A model generated the notes under the pieces. The model did no database searches. It was not told the DNA's origin and worked only from the letters and a program-made list of their open reading frames with translations. 64,000 nucleotides of DNA from NCBI GenBank assembly GCA_949128115.1, contig OX421966.1, positions 37,651,042 through 37,715,041 of the forward strand, given 5' to 3'. This DNA comes from Anaspis maculata (lineage: Eukaryota; Arthropoda; Insecta; Coleoptera; Scraptiidae). Below, piece by piece: positions 1-11,369 of this stretch. Made by a program: the position numbers and the translations under genes. How positions within the stretch are numbered: position 1 is the first letter of the stretch; each line of letters opens with the position of its first letter.

Positions 1-1242
1 GACTTTGAGGAATCATTGAGAAACAATTCAATTTTATTTGAGTGATGAATGACTCAAAGAAGACCACAACACAAAATACTTGTTTATTTGCATATTTGTT
101 GTTTATTTGATGCTTTCAAAAATAGGTAATTTTATTTGATTAACATCAAATTTTTGCATGCACGAATCATTCCATCAGCTGTTGGTAGGTATGCGGTTTC
201 CCATCGTGTATTTTAGTTAGTTAATGTGTTTTTCTTTCATTTCCTGTTCATTTTTGCTGTGGGATAAATACAAAACACTGGCATACCTGGGAACATGTTG
301 GAAATACATTCTGCTGTTACCTATAAGTATACTGAAAAGACGCGCGAGGGGGTAGGTACTGCAAACTGATTTTGGCGACTACTGAGTAGGTAACGATTCT
401 TATTCACAACCACTATGGTAATAGACTCATTACTGACTTTTAAAAAGTTGGAAAAAGACGCTTTGTTGATGTTTTTTTGTCTCCCTCCGAAATCACTTTC
501 CGCCTCGGTTAGAGGGCGGAAAGTGCATGGCCTCCTTGATTGATTGACAATTGACCGATGGATGACGAAATGACAGGTGGAGGGGCTCGAATCAAAAAAT
601 CAAACGCGGTTTTGTGAGGTTAAGGGTGCCAATACTGCCAATTATCATTATGGTATGGTATTCATGATATAATTATTGATGATTCCTATAGCCTACTTGA
701 CTATTTAGATTCCGAATCTTCATTCCAACCATTCTAAATGGTTGTGAATAAAATAGTATACATACTCTCGGCGGTAAATGCTTCATTCCTGCCTCGGTAT
801 GTGATATACTATTATTGTGTGAATTTCCTGATGAAAAATTAGACTGCCAATACAATTACGGCGGATTTTCGCACCTAAGTTGGGCATTCTTTCAATGTCT
901 CAACAATCCTCGGAAATGAAATTTTGCATAACACGCAATAGAAGAGTTTTGTTGAGCTCGTGGGGTTGCTCCATTACTCCCTGAAGAACGTTCTTATAGC
1001 ATGTTTGCGTTATATAGGCGTGTCGCTTGATATGGCTGGGATACGTCTAGAATTATTAAAAGTATGTACCTACCCACGAGTATTCCTGAACCCCACTATG
1101 AAATAATGCACTACACTGAGTAATAATTATAGATATCCTATTCCATAAAGATGAGTGAAAAGAAGGAGAAGAATCTAGGTCGACAAGCCTCTTTATTCCG
1201 ACTTTGCTCCAGAATTGATAATTTTGACCTACAAAAGACAAT
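1..1242. other. No gene recognised
   Basis: AT-rich sequence. Both strands are broken by frequent stops and no reading frame shows family motifs. I see no clear inverted repeat or RNA gene here. Confidence 0.5.
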
Positions 1243-1374
1243 GTATAGTATTAATAAAAAATAAGCATAAGCATTTGCTCAGGCTTTTGAGGAGTTGCTA
1301 AGCAGACTTTTCTTCCTAGCAACGCCTATGAAATCCAAGCAAATGCTTATGCTTATGTTTTATTAATACTACCC
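1243..1374. mobile_element. MITE, GGGTAG family, copy 1
   Basis: A 132-bp foldback element. The two ends are inverted repeats of about 37 bp; the right end in reverse begins GGGTAGTATTAATAAAA and both contain AAGCATAAGCATTTGCT. It is flanked by a 3-bp direct repeat AAT (1240-1242 and 1375-1377). The left terminal trinucleotide has drifted from GGG. A second copy lies at 18156-18285. No coding capacity, so it would need a transposase in trans. The superfamily is uncertain: a 3-bp duplication with GGG ends fits neither a TA-inserting nor a typical TWA-inserting family. Confidence 0.8.
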
Positions 1375-3125
1375 AATAAGCTTCCCGGTGAGGATAAGGG
1401 TGTCGATCCATTTTTAATCTACCTACCTAAACTGCTGATCTCTTTGGTTCAACGTCGAGAAATTGCCTGGCACATAACCAGGCTGTTCTCGAGGTTGTAT
1501 TGATGACTTCTGCGAAATGCAGAAAAAAGAAGTTCAGAACGAGATCAGATATTGTTCAACAAACTGTAGGTTTTTTTTTCTTGATTCGGAGGTCAGTTTA
1601 GTGATAACTGGTCGCCAACATAGAATCCTGTATCAGGAAATTGCCGTAGATTGGTGAAAATTGCTAAAATGAGAAACTGACGAAAAAAATTTGGCATTAG
1701 AACAACCTGGTTATGTGCTCGTGAAATAGCAACGAAGATGTCAAGGCTCTCCAGCACAGTCTAATTGCTCATTTATCAACCGCTAAAGAAAGAACCCACC
1801 ATGTTAATGGTAAGTTCCATTTGCTGTAGCAGCAGAGTGCGGTGGATGTAGCGTGTTGTTAACTGTTGATGGCGCGACTTCGCAATTAAAAAACCGTCCC
1901 GTCATATATCATCGTGCCTTTTAGTAGTTGGAGTGTGTTTCCATCGGCGGCCGGCCCTCTTCAGTATTTTATCTGGCGGTTCCATTTCCTGTTTCCGACG
2001 TTTTCTTTTCACCGTTGCCGGAGAGTCGGACACCCCCAGTCGTGTTCCGTTCGAGCCGACTGGGGGCCGATCTCGACCTCATCTGGTCGATTCCGGAGAC
2101 GAGAAAACCAATCAAGACCGGCGCTAATTGCTGTAATTTACAGTTAAAACCGACCATAGGAGGCCAAATTAAATTGAGGCGAAGAGAAGAACCATCAGCT
2201 AGGAGATAGCAGCGCTATATAGTCTACGGGGCCGCAGCGCTGGCCGGCTTGGCCGAGTACGCGACCGGAACTGGACCCTGGATGCACATCCATCGACTCT
2301 GCTGCTGCTGGCCGGAAAATTGGAAAAGAAAAACGAAAAACTGGAGGCGGCACATGAAGCTATGTTATATTGTGTGTTGGGAACTTCAGCTTATTGACGC
2401 TGCCTGCCTCTGGAATTGTACGGACGGACACCACAGCATCAGCAGCCGTTTTGATTAGGCGCATTAAGAACGGGTTTAATTCGATTACCAACTCTGGACC
2501 GGAAGCTCGAGTAGAGATCGAGACCTGGGTAAAGCGCCACGCCCATAAGGGATTCGCTAAAAGTACGTTCGCTGTCGGTTCGCTGTATGAGGAAGGGTCA
2601 TCACGCTGGATAACAGTAAGAGTTTTTGTGCTGCTTCACAATATTTGTTTTTTTTTGAAGGTAGCCCCTTGCTGTCAAAATAAATTTTTCATATTTTGAC
2701 CATTCAAGATTATTTAGAGGTTTTCACGATCCACAGAGTGAATAAGCTTGTTATTGAACATTAGGGGAGAGTAGCCCAAACTAATTTCTGGGGGTAAAAT
2801 TCCCCCGCCCATATTCAGTCGAGTATTCAGTACTGCAATGCTCCAGTCTCGAGTTTTTGGATCAGGCTTGGCTGGACGGAGGTATCGCATCGAGTGCAGA
2901 CTCATCATCAAGAAAGACTGATTTGAATTTGACCAGGCGGGATTTAGCTATTGGTTCGACGATCCGAAAACAGTAGTAGCTACTAAAGATCAAAGAAGTT
3001 GAACCGACGCAACGAGACGGAAATGCTGATTTCTGGTTGCTTCGCCTGCTCCTCTGCGATCTGACTGTAGAACGCACTCTTGAGTAGGTACCCTATGTGG
3101 CTTTCGCAACCAAGTGCGCTCGCCC
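1375..3125. other. Unassigned; short lysine/glutamate-rich frame inside
   Basis: Mostly non-coding in appearance. One short open stretch on the + strand (2203-2397) has a leucine-rich then Lys/Glu-rich, coiled-coil-like translation (LLLLAGKLEKKNEKLEAAHE). A second frame (2370-2699) follows and a GTAAGAG donor-like site lies near 2610. This could be a decayed retroelement gag or an exon remnant. I do not recognise the family and assign no function. Confidence 0.3.
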
Positions 3126-3266
3126 AGGAGCCCTACTTTCGGAAACGGGGAACGGATCACATCACATCACCTAGCCAATCATTGCATCAGAAACATGGAT
3201 TCCAATCAATCACAGCTCGACGTGATGTGGATGTGATCTGTTCCCTGTTCCCGAAAATAGGGCCTC
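3126..3266. repeat. Short foldback (MITE-like) element
   Basis: About 45 bp at the left (GAGCCCTACTTTCGG..., from 3128) is the imperfect reverse complement of the right end (3221-3266). The loop is about 50 bp. Both arms carry an alternating ATCACATCACATCA-type tract. I found no convincing target-site duplication, so the exact ends are uncertain. Confidence 0.6.
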
Positions 3267-3653
3267 AAGTAGGGGCTGGAAGCGAGATCTGCATCTCCGT
3301 TCCCTAACTGATAAATACAACGCATGGCATACTTATTCAACTTAGTGTGGTTCACAACGACAAACGACGCCGACGCGACGCGGTGATGAAGGTATGCCAT
3401 CTTACCTTAATTCTTGCATGGCAATCATACCTTTCAAGATAGCAAAACTCATGTAGGACAGAACTGTACAGTTTAGATTAGTCAGTGATCACCTCCTCCG
3501 GTGGGTGAAGCCAAAAGAAATTTTCTGGAGCACGCTTTATGAGTAGTTACAGTCACTGCCCATGAAAGCTGTATACAGATTTCGACACGAAGTGTACTGA
3601 TTTTTGGAATTTTGGCTTGATGTCAAAGTGACATCACAATCACTGTACAGTTA

Positions 3654-3847
3654 TGGCGGCTTTACAGAACTTCGTATGTCGCCGACGACAGTGTCGCTGG
3701 CCCATGGGATTCGTTCTGCCTGTACTCCTTCACCTCCCTCCATAATTCTCGCGACACGAGTTTCTGTTGTCGTGTCGTTTGAAATATTCAACTACAGTTG
3801 AGTGGGGGACTGTCGCCGGCGACATACGAAGTTCTGTGAAGCCGCCA
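3654..3847. mobile_element. MITE with 39-bp TIRs and TTA target duplication
   Basis: A 194-bp element with inverted repeats at 3654-3692 and 3809-3847 that differ at only a few positions; each starts TGGCGGCTT. It is flanked on both sides by TTA (3651-3653 and 3848-3850). A TWA 3-bp duplication is the usual signature of PIF/Harbinger insertions, so that superfamily is the best guess. The interior has no transposase. Confidence 0.8.
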
Positions 3848-3850
3848 TTA

Positions 3851-4652
3851 CGATCGCATCAATGGAAACACGTGACATCACTTGTCATTCTTATTTTCTA
3901 TATTCTGAAGCGATTTTGAAGTAAATCTTATCATGGGAGCTTGGCTAGCCATAAAAAAGAACGTTTGTTTTGTGTTGTCGTAAAGATCGGGTGAAAAAAT
4001 CGTCACGAATTTTGTAAATGACCCCGAAGCTACGTTTTGGCCGCAAATGCGTATTTGTCGCTTGCTGGCGCTTGATCTCTTCTCCTCCGAACGACATGAA
4101 ACCTAGACCTAGGTAAAATCTCAACTCAGATGGGTAGATCATGGCCTTGATACGCGAACCAGGAAAAATTCTGGCAAAATAACGACAAACAATTGCAATA
4201 ATAACAGTTATCCAATCCTATTGAATAATGCACGTATTATCACGCGCATACATGCCTGCATTTTTCAAGAAGACTGAATAAAGCTTAGTACCTATTCTAC
4301 TCGCGGGTAATGGCTATTACTCATTCGGATGCTTTACGACACGAGCCTCTTCATAAGTAAGAAGCAATCATTACCCGCTAGTTGAATGATATACTATTTT
4401 GTTTGGGACGGCGTCGCCGATTGAGTGTTGAAATTCACGATTCGATTTCGGAAGTTACGACATGCGGGCAAGTACATGTTCTTATAGAAACACATACACA
4501 CTTTTAGGGAGTTACATTTACAGAAGAACCTGAATTTATTTTGACAAAAACTCGACTTCGATACGAACCTCGGGTAGTATCGTGTACCTGAGTAAAAGTG
4601 TCAAGTCAAAATAATTGTCACTCCGAAAAAGATCCCAAATCTAAAAAACAAA
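3851..4652. other. No gene recognised
   Basis: No supported coding frame. A 10-bp inverted pair (GCGGGTAATG at 4303-4312, its complement at 4369-4378) may mark a decayed foldback element but is too short to call. Confidence 0.45.
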
Positions 4653-5112
4653 ACATGAATAAAACACAAGAACAGAATAATTGCAACGTATGTAAAGACA
4701 TATTCGAGAGCAAAAGCGAAGTAGAAAATAACAGCACTCAAATCTAATTCACACCAAGAAGAGGAAGATTCCTGCGACAGCTTCACCAGCAGCCAAGAAT
4801 GCATCTTAAGAGTGGCAAAGTTGAAAGGCGCAAGGTCACAAAAAATACAGCTTCAACCTCAACCGGAATATGTCAGCAAGGCAGATTGGGCAGATACTTT
4901 CGCCCGAATTACAAATACAGTGACAGCAGCTCTGATAATGATGACAAGACAGAGAGTGACGGAGAAAACAAAAACATCAAGAATGACAGTGCCTATAGCG
5001 CTAAACCAGACCTTGAAACAGCCTCGCAAATAGCTGATAAACCTCCAAAAGCATTGCCTTTGGAAGAATGGGTAACCCAAACTGGGGATAAATGTGAACA
5101 TTGCAACAAAAA
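4653..5112 (+). pseudogene. Unrecognised broken reading frame with Cys-rich ends
   Basis: An ATG at 4653 opens a 30-residue frame with a CxxC motif (NNCNVCKDIFESK) that stops near 4745. Open frames then continue through 5112 in shifted phases. One is acidic and serine-rich (YSDSSSDNDDKTESDGENKN) and ends with a second CxxC (DKCEHCNKNHC). Together they look like one protein interrupted by frameshifts. It stops abruptly where the gypsy pol remnant begins at 5113, so it may be an older sequence into which that element inserted, or another element's ORF. I do not recognise the family. An exon of a host gene is the alternative. Confidence 0.3.
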
Positions 5113-6626
5113 TCATTGTTTATTGCAATATAAAATTACAATAAACCAGCCAATAAGAGGTCCTAGGATGTCGTCGTCTTGTTGCATCTTCTTTATTTCT
5201 TCTAAAGAAAGTTTCAAACCGTCAGATTCAAATTCTCCAACTTTAACGACGTTAATCACCACTTCCTTATATTCTTTCTTCAAACAATGCTTGCAATTTT
5301 CCGGACATGGCCGTCGAGACAAGGCGTCAGCGTTGCAATGTGCTTTTCCAAGTCCGTGCTGAATTTCCATGTCATGAACTTGTAGTCTTTCCATGCAACG
5401 AGCCCCTTTGTCCTTCTGGATTTTTGCAGTTTGTTAACTATTTCAACCCACCATTATCAGTCCTCAGGAGGAATCTTCGGCCGTACAGGTATGCATGGAA
5501 GTGTTCGATGAATTTCACGACTGCAAGTAGCTCTCTTCTTGTAACACAGCGCTCGTCGCTTCTTTACTGCAGTCTGTGTCAAGAATGAAAGTGCCTCCGT
5601 CTCTAGGAAGTGTCAATACGGGACTCGTTATCAGAGCATTTTTCAAGTCATCGAATGAATGTTGGCATTCCTTGGTCCATCGGGAGACTTTCTTGGCTTC
5701 TGTGAGGCGATGGATGAGAGGTTTAGCGATCTGGGAGTATCCTTTCACAAGCTTGCGGTAATAGCTACATAACCTAAGGAGACTCCTAACTTCTCCAACG
5801 TTCCCTGGCGTCTTTCAGTCCTTCACAGCTTGAATTCTGTCTTTGTCGGTTCAAACACCATCTTTTTATATCACGTGATCCAGATACTCCACTTTTCTTT
5901 GGAATAGGTGACATTTCTTTGGATGGAGTTTCAAGCCTGCCTCTTGCGATCTTCGGAAAACTTGCTGGAGTCGGTCCAGTTCCTCGTTAAAAGTGTTGCC
6001 ATGAACAATCACATCGTCCAAGTAGACCAGAGCAGTTTTCCATGACAGTCCTCTCGGGACCTTTGCCATCAACCTCTCGAAGGTCGCCGGGGCATTACAT
6101 AAACCAAACGGCATGACTTAGAAGTACCAAAGTCCAGCACACGAAACAAAAGCGGTCTCTTTCTTGTCTATTGGGTCAATTTCTACTTGCCAGTAGCCGT
6201 TCTGTAGATCTAACGTGGAAAACCAGCTTGCTCCGGAGACGGCGTCAATTGTGTCATCAATTCTTGGCAACGGGTAAGAGTCTTTCTTGGTAACGTCATC
6301 GAGCTTTCGATAATCGAAGCAGGAACGTGTTGTTCTATCTTTTTTCATCACCAAAACAATTGGTGAGGCCCAAAGGCTACACGGAGGCTCAATTACTCCT
6401 CGCTTTTTTATGTCGTCAATCAGGTTATATACTGCTCCAATCCGGGTAAATGAAATTCGACGGGGGGCTGCTTGATTGGGTAGACATCACCAACATTGAT
6501 CCGATGTTGTACCATTTTTGCTCGTCCAAAGTCTTTCCTGGTTTCTTCCGCTTGTCCCTGCATCTGAATCAGCATTTCCATTAGTTCGGCATTCTCCAGT
6601 GCTACAGTGGCTCTGGTCACCGGCAT
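5113..6626 (-). pseudogene. Ty3/gypsy-type pol remnant (reverse transcriptase and RNase H)
   Basis: Read on the minus strand from 6626, the frame starts MPVTRA and continues into the segment that precedes gypsy reverse transcriptase (QHRINVGD...PIKQPP, then KKRGVIEPP). RT follows: FDYRKLDD and YPLPRIDD near 6250-6310, FSTLDLQNGYWQV near 6190, PFGLCNAPATFERLM near 6090, and the catalytic YLDD at 6013-6024. RNase H pieces follow (FDDLKNALITSPVL near 5640; HCNADALSRRPC near 5330). An in-frame TAA (6118-6120) interrupts RT, and frame changes occur between 5866 and 5748 and again before 5394. Protease and integrase are absent. The N-terminal MPVTRA portion looks like a gag start fused to pol by an internal deletion. 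The copy is dead. Confidence 0.88.
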
Positions 6627-6639
6627 TTTTCACACTCGT

Positions 6640-6830
6640 AGCTCCTTTTTCGAATTAATTTTTTGATCAAATAATAACAAATCACACAACGGTAACTCAA
6701 ACACAAAAACTCGCAACTCGCTCAACAACTCGGTTTCGCTACTTTAGGGTTCAGGTATCGCTTCAGTTGTCGACTAACTCTCACTTGCCGCTGGCTTTTC
6801 ATTTATAGACCCTTCCCCCACTCCTTACTG
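6640..6830 (-). promoter_or_regulatory. Possible LTR/leader promoter of the gypsy remnant
   Basis: On the minus strand a TATA-like TCTATAAATG (complement of about 6799-6808) lies some 175 bp upstream of the MPVTRA start codon, in the position expected for an LTR promoter and leader. LTR ends and a primer-binding site could not be delimited, so this is an inference from position and motif. Confidence 0.35.
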
Positions 6831-6959
6831 CGAGTCCAGAGCTGCCTGGAATAGTCTAGAAAATACGGATTCCGATCGCTATGGAAAATGCCGGCAGATT
6901 CCAAGTTGCTAGGAGATTAGAGCTCAGGTATAGGTATACAGATGTACTTGTATGATTAA

Positions 6960-7086
6960 CGTCGGGTTGCTCGCTTTGAGTTTAACTCTAAACTTGGTGT
7001 GGTTGCTATAAATTCAATTGTTGCAACAATTATTTCCATAGAAACCAAACCAGGTTCAAGTTGAACTTGAAGTGAGCAACCCGACG
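6960..7086. mobile_element. Almost fully palindromic MITE with TAA target duplication
   Basis: A 127-bp element whose two halves are imperfect reverse complements. It starts CGTCGGGTTGCTCGCTT and ends in the complement, with the palindrome TTGTTGCAACAA at its centre. Flanks are TAA (6957-6959) and TAA (7087-7089), a PIF/Harbinger-like TWA duplication. No coding capacity. Confidence 0.75.
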
Positions 7087-7255
7087 TAAGTGCGCTACAA
7101 CTACTGCGTTACAATACTTCAAAGAGAGATTATTTGTGGTGGACAGATAATGCCGAGGATATTGCTTAATTGCTCACGTGCTTACTTCTACCTTCTACTT
7201 AAAATAAGTGCTTAGACGCACGTGTACAAACGGGATTGGTGAGTTTGTGTACGTA

Positions 7256-8403
7256 TACGTTGTTTCAGAAATATTGCTATCCCAGTAGGTCATGAAAATC
7301 TAAATCCGGCTTCAGATTTAGTTACAAAAAACGTCAAATCAGAAGTGTAAATCTCATGGAAACTTCATTATTTATTTTCAGGTTATAAGTCAGATCTTTC
7401 ACTCCTTTCAGTCAGAAAGTGTTTCTTCAGTTTTTTATCGAGTATCACGTACGGCGCCTCATTCAAGGTGCACTTGAAGAAAGATACATGCAGTTTTGAT
7501 GTCAAACCGTCTCTGTTTCCGATCTCAGGACTAAAAAAAATAGGCACTTGGGGAAGTCAGCAGATTTTGCACTTGCCACAGTCTCAATCAACTTGTTCTA
7601 CTTCAACTGAGCCTTTCAGTGTTTAGGTACTGTAGTCCAGAGGTTAGTGACATGGACCCTGCACCATGGTGACAGAAGCACGAAATCAGGTAGGGTAGGA
7701 TGGCACAACAGACTGTACTGGATTGATTCAGAACGGGCGCCTGGCTGATGTTTTCTCGACTGGGCTCAGGGATCCACGGCCACTTTTTGGTTACAAGTAG
7801 TGACAAACCTTGGCTTTTTTTTGCCAGTATGCGTTTGACCGTGCAGTACATTACTAAAGATCAAAGCAACGCGCTGAATGCTGGCAGCTGCATTGTTGGA
7901 CTCTCTGGAGAATTCATCGTAACAGCCTTTAAGTATTTCACGTTCTCTCGCAGATAAACGAGCTAGATCCCCACACATGGCGTGAAAATTATCAGGTAAT
8001 CAAAACCAATGAAGGAACAACACAACAGTAACAATAGGTATTAAATTAGAGGTGGTCGTTTGGTCTCGGAGGATCCTTTCTGCACTGCGACCTACAAGAT
8101 CTTTTGTGCGTAACAGTAGGTATAACGTAACAGGAACAACAGTAACTGTATAAGTAACACATACAGATTCTAAAAACCTTCGTCGATAGGTGCTCATTAC
8201 GATTTTCTTTCCAAAAGCTATCTAGGTGGACAGAAACATGACAGTTTGGACGACAGTAAAAAACTTCGCGTCTGATTTTGATTGACATGTCACACTGACT
8301 TGGGACTAAAACAATAAACGTTTTAGAACTAGACAAAGCTAAAGCGACTTTTACCATATACTTCCATTGCCTACTGAGATAGCAATCCATCTGAAACAAC
8401 GTA
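7256..8403 (-). mobile_element. 1.15-kb inverted-repeat element, copy 1
   Basis: Both ends start TACGTTGTTTCAGA in inverted orientation and keep similarity for about 35 bp (TTGCTATC..CAGTAGG). TA flanks each side, although the end itself is GTATAC-like, so the TA duplication is weak evidence. A homologous copy lies at 26405-27529. On the minus strand a frame at 7978-7766 reads MCGDLARLSAREREILK... and is matched by the other copy; I do not recognise it. Copy 1 carries about 80 bp (roughly 8034-8112) that copy 2 lacks, bounded by TAACARTAGGTAT-like repeats. Coding frames are broken, so this is a non-autonomous or dead DNA transposon. Confidence 0.7.
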
Positions 8404-11225
8404 TATCTACCAAATTTTCAATATCGCCACCAACTCGACATCTGCATAATATTTCTCCTCAATTTCCATAATCAGTATTTGCATATCGTTAACATGTCAA
8501 GATGTAGCGTACAGCTACTATACACAAGAAGGAAGGTGCGGTGGTGAAACAAGAACCCCATCAACGATGGATCGTCGACTATTTGTAAAAGCACCAATTA
8601 TTATTGTTATTATCGTCCTCATCATCAGGGAAAGTAGACGAAACATCTCCGCGGGCAATAAATATGTTTTTCAATTTGCTAGCGTGCCATCAGCAACAAA
8701 TCGCGAGATGAAAACAAGAAAACTTGGGACGACGAGGAACCAGATGCGATGCGGGCTTACGCCATAAACCCCTCCGAGTCGTCGGTCGGTGTTTAATTAT
8801 TTTCTTGTTAGTGGCGGCAACACATTCCTCATCTCCTCTCGTAGCTTCGCGGAATAAAATTAATAATTGTTCTAACTCTCTTCTCTCTCTCTTGACTTGA
8901 ATCAATTTGGCACGAATTAGCCGCATTCAAACGAAACTTTTGTTATTAGTTTTGGAGGATGGAACTCTCCCTCGAAAGCCGCGTGGCCGTCCACAGCCTG
9001 GAGAGCCACTCAGTGGAGTGAATCTGCAAACTGTTCGGGTCAAATCTGGGTCAGGTTCGTGTGGATTTCAGATAACGTTTCGCGCTTACTTTATTACGAA
9101 TAGATACAGCGTGTACGGCTGACCATACCAACTTGGATGTTATCGTCTGAATTTAAACTGAACTGTTTTTTGAACGTGCACTTCTGGAAATCTTAGAACT
9201 CCGTCATCGGAAACATAATATTATGATAGCATATCGTTAGAACAAATTATCCAAGAGTATAATTTCATACAGGGGATGTACCAGAAATAACAGAAAGGAA
9301 ACACCCCAAAGATACCTACCCCATCTCATGACCCTATACCTCTTACCGATTTACTTTATGATGTTTATTTTTCAATGATTCCAGTAAAATTCGACTTATT
9401 AGTATCCTCCAGATATACTAGGTACGCTAATCGCACCAATGACTATATAATATGTTCTACAAAGTTATGGTCTACACTCTGCATACTGTATGACGATAAA
9501 TTACTGTAGGCCAGGAAATGTTGGAAGGGATCGTTACTCAAAACGAAAAGTGAAACAATGATTAAAATTGACGTCTGCTTTTAATAACAATCAACTTCAC
9601 AAATTAATGGAACAATCCAACTGGAAACTTTGAAAGCAAGTGGAAGGCGGCGGGTTTGGTCATGATCATCTGGTTCTGGAAAGATAAAAACGGATGTGAG
9701 CATAACGCTACTCTCATGAATTGATCTCAGGTGAATTCAGTGTTGAATTCAATTTCAACTCAGTCTTGAATCAGTTTGACTTGAAAATACTTCCACTCAG
9801 CCTTACTAAATACGCGACTTTGCCTTTCACAGGCATTATGGGAACATCATATGAATACCAGCCAGAGTCCAAGTAAGCATCGTGATAATGAGACGTACAA
9901 TTGTACCCCCAACGAGCACCTGTTTTCAATACCCCATCACGTGTGTCAAGCGTGATTATAATTCATTCTCGGTTTGTCTACACAGTGATCACCTCCGATA
10001 CTAATAACCTGACCCTGTACCAATTTGTACAATGAAGCCAGAGGATACTCGCACAAGGCTCCTGAATCCAGCTACACAGGGCCATTCGTCAATTCCGCAT
10101 CGTGCAATGAGGCCAGGGGATAATGCTCAAGGCCCCTGTAGTGTATCAGTTCAGACAAAACTTCAACCGTCTACTCTGTATGAGCAATGCTGAGGTTCTC
10201 ATGTTTAATTATTTACACAAGCATGATCAATTACAGGAAACAAGTGGGTATATGCACTGTAAGAAGACTCACCGTTTGGAGGTTGACAGCTTCGTAAATT
10301 TGTCACAGGGAGAAATGCACTTTGTCATCAGTAGGTAACTATGCATAATTTCACATATGAAGGTAAACAAAACACAACCAACTGTTGTGGTCGATTGTTT
10401 CGAAAACTAGGTGTCTTACAATACGTACCTACCAACATATATGTGCCACGTGACAGTTTCAATCATAAAATACAGGGTGCTTTTGGCATTTGCTCAACGT
10501 CCAAACTACTACTGCCAAAAGCTCGAGCGTGTGAATATTCAAATTCACCAGATACTTAACAGATGTCTCTAGCCATTAAATCTATACGTAAGAACTAAGC
10601 AAGTTAGTAATAAACCGATTCAAATCCATTCTATCGTCACTCTGAACTCCACCAAGAACATTCTCCGACGCAGTAGGTATAATACATCATCAATCAAGCC
10701 AGAGTAAGTAAGATTCTCCATCCTGTGTTGCCAAATACCGGAGTATTTCACATATGTATGTTTACGTGAAAATTAAATTTACTGACGGTACAGCGTACCA
10801 CTACAGCATCTCTGCCGGGCCGGAGCACCCTTTGTGCCACGTTGCTATTTGATTCACTAACGGTATCACCAATCACTACCTCTATCCGTACCGTGTTCTC
10901 CGGGGCGGTGCGCGTATTAAATTCATCTTTATCTAGTTTTTTTTCTCATCTTCCTAGAAATTCATCCTGACTGTTGGACGTTAGACACATTACTAATAAT
11001 AACAAGGTAGGCCGGGAAACGATTGCACAGCCGGAGCCAAAGGATGAGCCTATAGATTGTGGGTACCGCCGCGAGTAACCAAAGTGGGTGTCCAGGTGCG
11101 TCCCTTGCTGCCGAAGGTACTGTACAATTTCATATACGTAAGGTTGAAACCAGCTCACACAGATCGCTGCTAGTGGAAAGAACAGGCCGTTTCGAGCACT
11201 CGTAATCCGTCATCGATCAGCTCTT
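8404..11225. other. No gene recognised
   Basis: No family motif in any frame. Two adjacent imperfect copies of a 35-bp sequence (around 10030 and 10104, CAATGARGCCAGRGGATA) are the only local repeat noticed. Frames at 8567-9122 and 10123-10559 resemble nothing known to me. Confidence 0.45.
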
Positions 11226-11369
11226 GGATGTGTAGGTACCCCCTTTAACCAGGAGTGGCCTGACCACCAGTAGGATGTGTAGGTGCCCCTTTTTACCAGG
11301 AGTGGCTTGACCACCTGTAGGATGTGTAGCGGCCCCCTCTAGACGGGTGTGGCCTGACCGTCTCCAGTA
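11226..11369. repeat. Three-copy tandem repeat, 47-bp unit
   Basis: GGATGTGTAG recurs at 11226, 11273 and 11320, each time followed by a C-run and an AGTGGCCTGACC-type motif. The third unit has diverged (GGTGTGGCCTGACC). A related GGTGTGGCCTGGCC fragment occurs alone near 14440. Confidence 0.75.

Noticed and set aside
4302..4378. Inverted GCGGGTAATG pair around 56 bp
   Set aside because: Only about 10 bp match, with no target duplication; could be chance.
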